DNA from: Siphonodentalium dalli
Lineage: Eukaryota; Mollusca; Scaphopoda; Gadilida; Siphonodentaliidae
Direction of reading: 5' to 3'
DNA length: 64,000 nt
Assembly (NCBI GenBank): GCA_032622095.1
Contig: CP136061.1
Location: 167,465,107-167,529,106 of the forward strand
In this document: piece after piece, positions 24,331 to 34,265 of the stretch
How the letters are laid out: every line of letters begins with the position of its first letter
How positions within the stretch are numbered: position 1 is the stretch's first letter
The notes under the pieces: model-generated
Told to the model about the DNA's origin: nothing
The model's database searches: none
Seen by the model: the letters and a program-made list of their open reading frames with translations, nothing else
Made by a program: the position numbers and the translations under genes

Positions 24331-24960
24331 GACATTGATCAATAATGGAGAACTTACCTTTGATTATGTTTGATTTGGTCTTGAATAGATTTAAAATCAT
24401 TTTTTTCTTATTTTAGGGGGTGGGTCCAAAAATATCAGGCGGATTTTTTTTTTTTTTTGTGCACAAAAGGGTGGGTGGGTAGCAAAAGGGCTGTAAAAAA
24501 AAAAAATTCACGACCCCCCCCCCCCCTGCTGAACCTAAACAAAATCATCGGGAATATTGCGAATCTGAACCTGAACATTTTCTAATTTTCAAAGGTCGTT
24601 TTTCGGAGTTAGACAATAAAAATATCGCCGGTTTTGCATTCCGAAGGTGTGTGGTAACCTAATCTACCCACAACAATACATAAATCTACCAATCCATGAG
24701 CCCAGGGCCAACAAATTACGAAAAAGCGAACATTTCGCCGCCTCGATAAAATTTCGAAAAATTATGAGGACTTGACACGCCAAATACAACAATTCACATG
24801 CCTGTCATGCGAAAGGCATGTTACGTAGGTGTTTGGCATACAAATTCCTACATAACTTTTTAAAGGTGTATCACCGAAAGATGTCGTAAATTGATGCTTG
24901 GAGACAATATATACACTTACACAATATATATTGTTTACTGAGAGCCGCCATCTTGAAACG
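24331..24960. other. Low-complexity stretch, no gene
   Basis: Runs of T, A and C at 24448-24530, otherwise featureless. Confidence 0.5.
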
Positions 24961-24965
24961 TACGA

Positions 24966-25250
24966 ACCTAAAGCCCCTGTCACACTCAGGCCGGCGCTCT
25001 CATTGCGCTGCAAAAGTATCAAAGCGCCCACCTAAACGCACTAAGGTCTCCAAGAACCGATTGGTGACGCAGTGGACACTGGATACAACGGGCGAGGATA
25101 TCCATGGTCGCCCATAGGTGCCAGAGCGCCGGGCTTGTTTTATGCATGCACAAAACAAGCGCAGAGGCTCGGCGTTCTGACCAGGACGTAGTCACACTGG
25201 AGATCCGTGAACTCGATTACCGGTTACGCGAACAAAGCACAACGGTCATT
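24966..25250. mobile_element. MITE-like copy of the GCCGGCGCTC family
   Basis: Starts CCCCTGTCACACTCAGGCCG; related sequence lies in both orientations at 39240-39420, 40250-40670 and 40800-41000. It includes a TTTTATGCATGCACAAAACA palindrome, also at 40463-40483. The far part (GATCCGTGAACTCGATTACC) matches 39262-39290 inverted. No coding capacity. Confidence 0.65.
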
Positions 25251-25288
25251 TGTTTACATTTTCACGTCGAAGCTGCTCCACAAAATCG
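25200..25288 (+). other. Candidate 5' exon of a plus-strand gene
   Basis: A strong splice donor, AAAATCG|GTGAGT at 25288/25289, lies just downstream of the GCCGGCGCTC-family repeat. The next good plus-strand acceptor, TTTTATTTCCAG, ends at 26014 and opens into the longest plus-strand ORF nearby. The exon's 5' end is undetermined (25200 is approximate). If real, its sequence is at least partly repeat-derived. Confidence 0.35.
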
Positions 25289-26014
25289 GTGAGTATTAAA
25301 CAAAACAATGCTATTCGTCCATATCAGATTAACGGTCGCTCTTTGAATGTATGTTATTTGTCTCCAAATAGGCTAGCATCTCAGTATAATTAGCTGTTGA
25401 ACCCAACTCTTAGAACAAACTGAAAGGCACGTATACGGTATGCATTTTGAAATCGAGTATTATTTCTGCAAGAACTCGTACAACGGTTACGAGCACCACG
25501 CGCATAGGTTAAGGAAACATGTTTAGTAACACGCACACCGGTCATAAATATTATTAAAAAATATTAACTCCTCCATAAAATGGTCGAAATGGAGTATCCC
25601 TGTGGGTTTTCAGTAACATAATGTACACAGTAATTAGATTATGGCAAAGTAATACACAAATAGTGCCACAAATGTGCACATGTGTCCGCGTATAACATAT
25701 ACAAGAACTAGGACCGTACTTCTTTGTCCACGTATATAATAGTATTTTCTTCACAAAGAAATATTATTTCAGATGAAAGTCTGAGTTTCGTATAGAATCA
25801 CCTAGAGTTTTAACAGTGTATACGATTCTATCACTGGTCTCATTCTGCAACATGTTTATGCTAAAGGAAGTATGCAGGATAGTGCTTCAATATATCGCAA
25901 GTCGCTTTTGTCTGTTCATTTGGGAAATGCAACTATGTGCATAATAACGTTATATTCTTGTTCACGCGCTTGTAACCCTTCGCTGATCTCATAGAACGAT
26001 TCTTTTATTTCCAG

Positions 26015-26715
26015 ATTGATGGATGTCGAACCATACAGATGCAGTTATTGGCCGACGAATTTCGAATGATGTTACAATCGTCTGGGGCACTCACCCAACA
26101 GCATATTGGAATGATGTTACAATCGTTGAGAAATATGTCAACAAAGAGATCGACGTGGGCTACGGTTTCTATTGAACATTTTTCGAATATTTTAAAAACT
26201 GAAGACACTATCAAGAATAAATTCACAATTTCTTATCTTCACATCTGTTTGACAATAGTGAAAGATGATCTCACAGAAAATTCCACCAACTGGCGGAAGA
26301 ACTGGAGAAAGGAGAGACTAGTAAATACCCTTTGGATGGTGGTACACTCAGCTGGGTTTTCGAATCTGACAGCCAGAGGTGTAAAACATCCAGATACTTT
26401 GAGGATACTCTGCATGAAGGCTTTGTCCGGTCTTAGTAAAATTGAGTTAGCAGCAATAATTGCAGAGAACACATGGCGCGACGTCTTTGGAGAATGGCAG
26501 CACAAAAACAAATATGCTTATACAGGCAGCCAATATATCTCGGGATATCAGCTGGTTTTCACATCCCGGATTGGAGGTTGGTCGTGAACGATTTCACTTC
26601 ACAGGCGCCTGCCACATACTCACGTGTATCAGAACTAAATTGTGCACAACTGGTATCGCTGGTCTCAGAATTGATGGATGGAAAGCAGCCGCCCTGTCTA
26701 CTAGAACTGGTCTGA
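26015..26715 (+). CDS. Candidate exon of an unrecognised gene, frameshifted near its end
   Basis: After the acceptor TTTTATTTCCAG|A (26014/26015) the plus strand stays open to a TGA at about 26587. The first Met in frame is MQLLADEFRMMLQSSGAL (26039). The sequence is amphipathic and helix-like, with phrases such as WATVSIEHFSNILKTEDTIK and TLWMVVHSAGFSNLTARGVK and a short internal duplication of MMLQS. Another frame, open from 26473 to 26715, ends in LNCAQLVSLVSELMDGKQP and looks just as protein-like, suggesting a frameshift at about 26560-26575 or an unseen junction. It ends 15 bp from the stop of the minus-strand zinc-finger gene (tail to tail). No family recognised; it could be a decayed transposon gene. 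Confidence 0.4.
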
Positions 26716-26729
26716 ATATTTCCCTCGTA

Positions 26730-27014
26730 TCAGACTGCATATACAAACAATCTATGACCATGCATGGCGTGTAGATTATTTGCAGAGGATGTGGAATGGT
26801 TCATGGGGTCTACATCGAACGGGCAGACATAACGATCCTCTCCATGGCGTGCCTGTTGGTGCTGTTTTAGATATTGCTTGCTGACGAACACTTTTCCGCA
26901 AACGTCACAGAGGTTGGGTTCACTATGAACCTTTTCCTGGTGTGCATTAAACTGTACCAATGTTGTAAAATACATGTGGCACTCGCCACATTGTTTGGCT
27001 GCCTTGTGTTTCAT
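26730..27014 (-). CDS. C2H2 zinc-finger gene, exon 4 (candidate last exon)
   Basis: The minus strand codes for two canonical C2H2 fingers: one starting CGECHMYFTTLVQFNAH and one starting CDVCGKVFVSKQYLKQH, both C-x2-C-x12-H-x4-H. A third start, RYVCPFDVDPM, lacks the second Cys, and the frame then runs ANNLHAMHGH to a stop at 26730-26732. The likely acceptor is AAATAAG|ATG at 27015/27014, after a T-rich tract, in phase 0. This matches the phase-0 donor of exon 3 at 55502. Tandem C2H2 fingers bind DNA, so the protein is probably a nuclear DNA-binding factor. The incomplete last finger may mean the exon really ends inside it and further exons lie outside, or that this is the true C-terminus. 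The exon is clearly zinc-finger; the link to exon 3 over 28 kb is an inference. Confidence 0.8.
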   Translation of the reverse strand: MKHKAAKQCGECHMYFTTLVQFNAHQEKVHSEPNLCDVCGKVFVSKQYLKQHQQARHGEDRYVCPFDVDPMNHSTSSANNLHAMHGHRLFVYAV

Positions 27015-27420
27015 CTTATTTCGACGCAACGAAAACAGAAATTAAAATTAATGTAAATTGCATCGTTTATAACAACAATAGGCGGTTGATTGCGCACTAA
27101 AATACATGCAATCTGTTTTAGATGGTGTTTCAACTAACATAGACCATTTAGCCATCACATTTCGTCAGCATGATTTACCTTGCAGCACAGAACATCAGTA
27201 GCTTAACCGATGCGCGTGGTATCGATAACCGTTGTGCGTGGTTTAAACCATTTTTGAGTAACCGTTGTGTGAGTTCATTCCGAGCTTCAACACTCGAGTT
27301 GATTATGTCGGTTTTCGTCGGTGACCCACTTTCACGCGAAACGCTGGGCATGTGCCTATCGTGGTGGATCATCGATCTATATTTAATGGATATGAAACTC
27401 TCGTTAGCCCAGTTAATCTG
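27015..27420. other. Intron sequence, no separate gene seen
   Basis: The open plus-strand stretch 27170-27466 runs into the foldback arm and has no supporting features. Confidence 0.45.
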
Positions 27421-28763
27421 GGAGCCTGATGGGTTCTATTTGCACAATCGCGTACGAAAGGTTTGATGCCCCAGATTTATTACATCCCAGGAACCTTCAA
27501 AGAAATCCGATTTCTTAAGTTCCGCATTCCTGGCGTTTAGGGGCCAGAGACCCCACAAAAACCCCAAAAATGACTTCTATTTGAACTTTTGAGTAAAAGC
27601 TGATTTTTTACATTAATAGTGCTCTAGCCATCACTGATCAACAATACACAATTTCTGAAACGAAATTCCCTGGCGTTTTTATTTCAGAAGGGGGTTTTTG
27701 AAAGTACCCCCCAAAACACCAAACATGACTTCTATTTGAACATTCGAGTACAAAGCTGATTTTTATATTAATAGTGCTTTGGTTATCACTGATGACAAAT
27801 ACCCAATTTCTGAGACGAAATTCCCTGGCGTTTTCATTTCAGAAGGGGTGTTTTGAAAGTACCCACAAAAATTACTTCTGTTTGAATTTTCGAGGACAAA
27901 GATGATTTTTTTCCTGACATGTTTTCCTGCTATATAACGCTGGTCATTAAAAACACCCTCTAAGAAACGAAACTCCGTGGCGTTTCATTTAAGAAAGGGG
28001 TGGGGTTGAAAATAACCAAACCACCCCTCCCCATAATAGTTCTATTTGCACTCTCGTGCGCAAAATGTTTTTATCTCTTAAAATGTTCCCTTATCATCAC
28101 TGGTCACAAACCAAGTGATAAGAAACGAAATCCCCCGGCGAATTCATTAAAAAGGGTGCAGACAATTATTATGAAACAATAAAAAATGATGTTACGGGTA
28201 CTTTCACACGCTGGAAAATTTAACTACCAATTTTACATGAATTTCGTCGCAATAAAACAAAAGAAAAGATATAATATGTAATTTGAAACTGTATGATATA
28301 TAACATGTATAGCCGTCTATTAGGAATTCCATGAACATTTTTGCCGGCTGTATGTGAACGTAGCCTATAATTAAATGTTTCTTTTTTTTAATTTCATGTT
28401 GTTAAATTTGTTTTAATGGTCCCGCAACACACACTATGCATAATGTAGTTATATACCGCCTATACTTCTCACTTTTCACTGGTGTTTGAAACAATGTTTG
28501 TAAGTAATTAGTCAACAAATTCCAATGGTTTCTTTTCAAATCAAATCGATTTAATCGACAAACTTTTCGGAGATCGGAATGATTTGTCCGATTTTTGGAA
28601 ATTACATGTAAACAAAAATAAAATAACAATGTCGTGTACTATATGCTTGACTTCATAGTTATTAATCTAACTCGTCGCTATCATCTGCATCATCATCATC
28701 ATCGCTGTCTGCATTCGTTGCGGCTTCGTCATCCATGCCACCGACTTATTGGGGATTGTCTCG

Positions 28764-29935
28764 TGTGTTACGTCATGCTGTTCTCGCCCATCCTTCTAAA
28801 CACGTGGATATAGTGTTCGACACATACAAAGAGTCATATATCAAAGACTGCGAACGAGATCGCAGAGGAGCGGACGGTTGCTCGTATGCAATTTCAGATC
28901 CCGATTAGCTCCGACCTAAAGATATCCCCAAAGCACTAAAATCTTTTTCCTTCAAGTAACAGCTCCCGCGGTTCTTTACCAGAGACTGGTATTCTGAACA
29001 TCATCTGGCCATTTTGACCAACCGAGAAGTGTATCTAGGAGTTGATGATGAATGTTGGATGTACACCGTGATTGACGGAAAGGTGAACAGGCAGCTCGTT
29101 GAACATTTGAAATGCAATCACTCAGAGGCAGATACAAGAGTATGATTACACATGGTTGATGCTGACCGCGATATCACTGGGGGCAAACTTGTTGTGCGAG
29201 CGTCTGATACAGATAGTTTGGTAATCATACTCCATCACATTCATCGAGTCACTTCAAGTATCTGAATGGAGGTCGTCACGTCAGGGCGCGGTAATCGAAG
29301 ATATGTAGATGTTTCGTTGATAGCATCTTCAATTGGTCCGGAATATTGTGCCGCCTTGCCTGGTTTCCACGCATACACAGGGTGTGATTGTACCGCATCA
29401 TTTGCTAGGAAGGGAAAGAAGAGGCCATTCGAACTGCTTGTGTGGGATAAGAGCTGAATGGCTGCTTTCTCTGATCTCGCGACGAACACGATGTCAAAGG
29501 AGTCGTACGAAACTCTGAAATACTGCACGTGCGTCATTTATGGTGCACGTAATCTGATTCCACTTAATTACCACCGATTTTCCACATTTGAGAAAGCCTA
29601 CCGCCATAAGAACAAATGTAAACTTCTATCCAACTTGAAGGGCATAGAGGGGAGTAGCATTCCACCATGCGAAGATGTATTGGACCATATTATATAGAGA
29701 GCTAAGTTTGTTGCTGGTATGTAGCATGCTGCTGCGAACAATCATATCCCAAAAACAACCGAGTTTAGGTTGGGAGCTGGTTGACGGTTGTTATCGTGTC
29801 GTGTGGTTTGGCGGACCACAAATGCCAGACTCAGTGGTCCCAGAAAACTCTGGATGCGACGAATGTACTGATGACGAAGTCGCAACGAATGCAGACAGCT
29901 ATGATGCAGATGATAACGACGAGTTAAATGAATAA
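28764..29935 (+). pseudogene. Decayed FEN/PIN-like nuclease gene of a transposon-like family
   Basis: The plus strand shows protein fragments in several frames. The first contains DIVFDTYKESYIKDCERDRR. A long frame at about 28970-29697 contains HSEADTRV, VRASDTDSLVII and AYTGCDCTASFARKGKK, interrupted by stops near 29143, 29263 and 29456. The final frame contains GWELVDGCYRVVWFGGPQMP and an acidic tail ending at 29935. Acidic pairs (EAD, DTD, GCD) followed by a Gly-x-Gly-Lys turn resemble the arrangement of metal-binding Asp/Glu and helix-hairpin motifs in FEN1/PIN-fold nucleases (inference). I recognise the overall pattern as a multicopy, transposon-associated protein of invertebrates but cannot name the family. 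At least three stops and two frame changes make this copy non-functional. Confidence 0.6.
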
Positions 29936-30202
29936 CTATGAAGTCAAGCAAATACTACATGGCATTGTTATTTTATTTATGTTTACATGTAATTTTCAAA
30001 AATCGGACAAGTCATTCCGATCTCCGAAACATTTGTCGATTAAATCGATTAGATTTGAAAAGAAACCATCGGAATTTGTTGACTAATTACTTGCAAACAT
30101 TGTTTCACACACCAGTGAAAAGCGAGAAGTATAGGCGGTATATGTCTACATTATGCATATTGTGTGTTGCGGGACCATTAAAACAAATTTAACAACATGA
30201 AA

Positions 30203-30679
30203 TTAAAGGTACTCAACCCGATAAAACTCCTCTCAATTACTATTTCAATGGCTTCGGGGGTCAAAAATATTTGATTCGAGTCGAGGAAGTCACCCATCAA
30301 AGCTCAGATTTGTTAGATATCGATTTTAGAAATCTATTATTTTTCATTATCGGGAATACTATCTGGCCCAGAACTCAGTCTAAATTGCGTTAAAATTACC
30401 ACTTGATTTTAGAGTTATTCATCCTTGTCTGTTTGAATAGATTTGGAGTACACATCCAGAGCAGATTACGGCAGTTATTAGTACTGATCTCGAGAACATA
30501 ACAAATTTGAAAAATCAATATCTAATAACTCTGAGCTTTGTTTGATGGGTTCCTCGACTCGAATCAAATATTTTTTACCCCCAAAGCCAAAGAAATAGTA
30601 ATATAGGACCCTCTGATCGGATTGTTGTTGTTGGAATCTGTTGAGAAGGGGACCCTCTTTACGGGTTGAGTACCTTTAA
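30203..30679. mobile_element. TTAA MITE (469 bp) nested in the foldback right arm
   Basis: The element 30207-30675 is flanked by TTAA on both sides (30203-30206, 30676-30679), with terminal inverted repeats AGGTACTCAACCCG. The left foldback arm has the uninterrupted empty site (28376-28400), so the insertion is younger than the inverted duplication. TTAA targets are typical of piggyBac and Kolobok-type transposases. Related copies lie at 44306-44744, 6255-6350 and in pieces at 57440-57740 and 58620-58690. Confidence 0.9.
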
Positions 30680-31649
30680 GAAAAAAACACATTTAATTAT
30701 AGGCTACGTTCACATACAGCCGGAAAAATTGACTGTCAAGTGTTCATGGAATTCCTAATAGACGGCTACACGTTATATATCTTTCAGTTTCAAATTACAT
30801 ATTATATCTTTTCCTTTTTTTTATCGCTTTTGTGAGTACAAATGAAATACTACGAATTACTGCACTATTGATTCTGACCAAGCACCATACAGCCTATTGC
30901 GACGAAATTCATGTAAAATTGCGGGAATTTCGTTTCTTATCACTTGGTTTGTGACCAGTGATGATAATGGGCAAATTTTAAGAGATAAAAACATTTTGCG
31001 CACGAGAATGCAAATATAACTATTATGGGGGGAGGGGTGGTTTGGTTATTTCCAACCCCACCCCTTTCTTAAATGAAACGCCAAGGAGTTTCGTTTCTTA
31101 GAGTGTGTTTTTAATGACCAGCGTTATATAGCAGGAAACATGTCAGGAAAAAAATCATCTTTGTCCTCGAAAATTCAAACAGAAGTAATTTTTTTGGTTT
31201 TGTGGGTACTTTCAAAACACCCCTTCTGAAATGAAAACGCCAGGGAATTTCATTTCAGAAATTGGGTATTTGTCATCAGTGATAACCAAAGCACTATTAA
31301 TATAAAAATCAGCTTTGTACTCGAATGTTCAAATAGAAGTCATGTTTGGGGTTTTGGGGGGTACTTTCAAAAACCCCCTTCTGAAATAAAAACGCCAGGG
31401 AATTTCGTTTCAGAAATTGTGTATTGTTGATCAGTGATGGCTATATAGAGCACTATTAATGTAAAAATCAGCTTTGTACTCAAAAGTTCAAATAGAAGTC
31501 ATTTTTGGGTTTTTGTGGGGTCTCTGGCCCCTAAACGCCAGGAATGCGGAACTTAAGAAATCGGATTTCTTTGAAGGTTCCTGGGATGTAATAAATCTGG
31601 GGCATCAAACCTTTCGTACGTGATTGTGCAAATAGAACCCAGCAGGCTC

Positions 31650-31804
31650 TCGGACTAAGTGTTATTTTTAGCGAAACCTCGCGATCGGAGAGAACTGGCG
31701 AGATTACTCGCGAGATTACTCTTTCGGATTCATTTCCGAATTGACATTCATCAGCGTTACTGTGTTATTTTCTAGCGAAAAAACGAGATTATTCATCAAA
31801 TACA
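31650..31804 (+). promoter_or_regulatory. Probable promoter and first non-coding exon of the plus-strand gene
   Basis: A small CpG-richer patch includes CGAAACCTCGCGATCGGAGA and the palindromic ACTCGCGAGATTACTC (31706-31721), similar to the TCTCGCGAGA promoter motif known in animals. It is followed by a strong donor, AATACA|GTGAGT, at 31804/31805. The exon 1 start was not determined. It abuts the foldback element, so the promoter may lie at the element's edge. Confidence 0.5.
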
Positions 31805-32638
31805 GTGAGTATATTATCAAATCTTATCGTCATCATACATTAGAAGTAATACCATACGTTTTTTCGTTTATATTTAGTAATGACAGTTTGTAGTTTCCGT
31901 GTTTGCAACTGTTTTCTTCTACGATGTTTCCTTTGTTTACAATCAGCGCAGAATTTTACTATGCGGTACATCGAATACAAATAATCGTAAACATATATTT
32001 TATGCAACATATCCGAAGGATGTGACAGCATAAACTAGTATGTTTGGACGTATATTGCTACATGTGCGTTGAATACGACACCAGCAATTGGGATTTATGA
32101 AATCAACAGTATGTTTCCTAATTTCGATGGTCTGGTCACCCTCTGGCAGAAAATTGAAAAGTCAAAAATAATCAACGAAAGCTTAACTAAGACACACGAT
32201 AAAAGTGCTAACTTGATACTAAAGTCCTTTTGTAGTGCGAGTTCAAGTTTAAATTTTCTACTCATATTTTTTCTTTGAGAAATGTACTAAAATGTGTTTT
32301 TATTGTTGAAATTCACATCACTTTGAACTTTTTACTATACTTTTACATATTCTTGGTTCTATGTCATCTGAATGTTTTTTTCTTTTAGAAAACATACTCA
32401 TGCATGACCCTTTCAAGTTTTATTAATAACAAATGCACTGTTTTTGAGATATCATCATTTTATCCCTGTGATTTATATGTTGATATTAGCTTGTATAGGA
32501 GGTAGTAATACAAGGGGTAATAGTTAGATTTTGTAAATTGAATGGATGTAACACTATTTTCACTGAGTGAACTTATGGCTAGAAGGTTAGCAATTGTACA
32601 AATTTAATTATAACCAGTACTTATTTTTTTTATTTCAG

Positions 32639-32702
32639 GTGATTTGGAGATACTAATTGGACTATTTGCATAGCATTGCAGCTCAATCCTGTGAAACATC
32701 AG
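32639..32702 (+). other. Non-coding exon 2 of the plus-strand gene
   Basis: A 64-bp exon between a very good acceptor (TTTTTTTTATTTCAG, ending 32638) and a very good donor (CATCAG|GTAAGT, 32702/32703). It has stops in the frames tested and lies before the start codon, so it is 5' UTR. Confidence 0.6.
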
Positions 32703-33349
32703 GTAAGTTAAATAAATTTACTCATGTCTTTGATTTTGGTTATATGCCTCTGCTCCCACAAACATAACCAAAAACCATGTTGATATCTACATGTATGAAA
32801 GGAAAGGTCTATCAGGCTAGCAACAAGCATACCTGTTACTGGTACATGTACGTGCACATAAGTGGAAATCTGCCAATTCACATAATTAGTCCATTAGTCA
32901 GTGGCAAGCAACAAGCAGTAACTATTACATGCACTTAAGTGGCAAGCTGTCTCAATACAGCTAATTAGTCCATTAGTCAATGGATAGTGTTTCTCACACC
33001 TATCCTTATGTGGAGAAAAACAATGGGTTTCTTGTTTTAATTTGAGTCATAAAACAATTATACATGTTGGCAGAAATGTTGTTGTTGTTGAAATCTGATG
33101 ACACAGAGGGCACTCAAATTTGTATACCATTAAACCACAATGGAAACTATTTTGAAATGTTGTATAGAGAGATGAACGCTCTTCATTGCTGGCCATATCA
33201 ATAATCTGTAAGATGAAACGCTCTTTATCAGTAAAATTTTGCTGAAATGTGACAAAAATCCGTAGTTATTACAGACGGTTATAAGTTTTTTATTACAGTC
33301 ATATGTACATTTTCAGAGATCTACAATGTTTTTCATTATCTCATTTCAG

Positions 33350-34031
33350 GATGCCGAAACTAAAAAAAAAGGGACTGGCAGTTCGGCAGAAAAGAAAATA
33401 TCAGTGGAGAAAGGCAACAGTTGCCGATACATCTAATACTGATGAGGTTCCAGCGAATATGACAACTTCAAATCAACATGACGTTGAATCGGGTAGCATT
33501 GGAGAGAATATCATTCTTGACATGCCTCTGGATGCCTTTGAATCGCTCAAACAAGATGTCGCTGCTTCACTAAAAAGTCCTTACATCATAGCCATCAGCA
33601 GTGAAAAAATATGTGTCATTGACATGTATATGCGGACACCAGAGACAGTTGGTGTTAAACTCTGTATAACAATTGACAGAGATTTTGAAGCAAAAATAGC
33701 TGTTCATAGACAAATTCTTCCAAAATCTCACAGTGTCTTTGAAGATCTACCTGATGTATTCATTGACATAAATTCAGTTAATAAACTTCTTAGTAAAGTT
33801 GCAACATTACAAGTTTGTGTTGGAAATCCTGATGAAGATTTTAAAGAATTTGTACCAGTTGGTTCTGGTATAAGTGACACATCTTCTGCACAGATAAGGT
33901 GCTACAGAGAAGGGAATTTCTGTGCTTTTCAAGGCGAGACAATATATGATTCAACAATCCGATACAATATACGTCGATGGGTGGATGTTTGTGTTGTCCG
34001 ACATGGGTGCCAGACTGCCAGTTTTATCTAG
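33350..34031 (+). CDS. Plus-strand gene of unknown function, coding exon (226 aa)
   Basis: The acceptor TATCTCATTTCAG ends at 33349. The ATG at 33351 follows at once and starts MPKLKKKGLAVRQKRKYQWR, a very basic, NLS-like N-terminus. I chose it over the in-frame ATG at 33303 because that one lies before the acceptor. The protein continues with an acidic segment (DMPLDAFESLKQDVAASLK), a globular-looking middle (ISSEKICVIDMYMRTPETVG) and a block with LQVCVGNPDEDFKEFVPVG, RCYREGNFCAFQGETIYDS and TIRY. It stops at 34029-34031. A Cys-rich stretch continues in the +1 frame after about 33970, so the last ~20 residues may follow a frameshift. The NPDEDF/YREGNF block recalls uncharacterised transposon-associated invertebrate proteins (weak memory). 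Three exons with good splice sites suggest an expressed gene nested, on the opposite strand, in intron 3 of the zinc-finger gene. Confidence 0.6.
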
Positions 34032-34265
34032 GTCAACAGGCAACTGTGTGAAGATCCATTGAACCAGAAAGTTTACACGAGTCGGAGGAATATTTTTTAT
34101 TTATCAGCCCACATACAAACAGATTTGATTAAACACTGGTGTTTTAACGATCATGTCATAGAACAATTATCTATATACCCAATGAACTCAGAAAATATCT
34201 GATTTATGGCACATTACATGGGTATATATATCATAAAGATTACACTCACCGTCCGTCGTGCTTAA
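34032..34265. other. No gene seen
   Basis: Likely the 3' UTR or flank of the preceding gene. An AATATTTTTTATTTAT stretch is present but no clear AATAAA signal was identified. Confidence 0.4.

Larger units (their letters stand above)
27422..31649. mobile_element. Foldback element, ~4.2 kb, ~1.3-kb arms, carrying a decayed nuclease-like gene
   Basis: The left arm (27422 to about 28737) is the inverted copy of the right arm (about 29868-31649, not counting a nested 469-bp MITE). The ends read GGAGCCTGATGGGTTCTATT and its near-complement. The arms include the 3' end and downstream region of the internal gene. An acidic tail ending DELD-stop is present inverted in the left arm (28654-28737) and direct in the right arm (29868-29935). 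The element therefore looks like a gene-bearing transposon with one end duplicated in inverted orientation. No target duplication was found at the outer ends. Confidence 0.8.
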
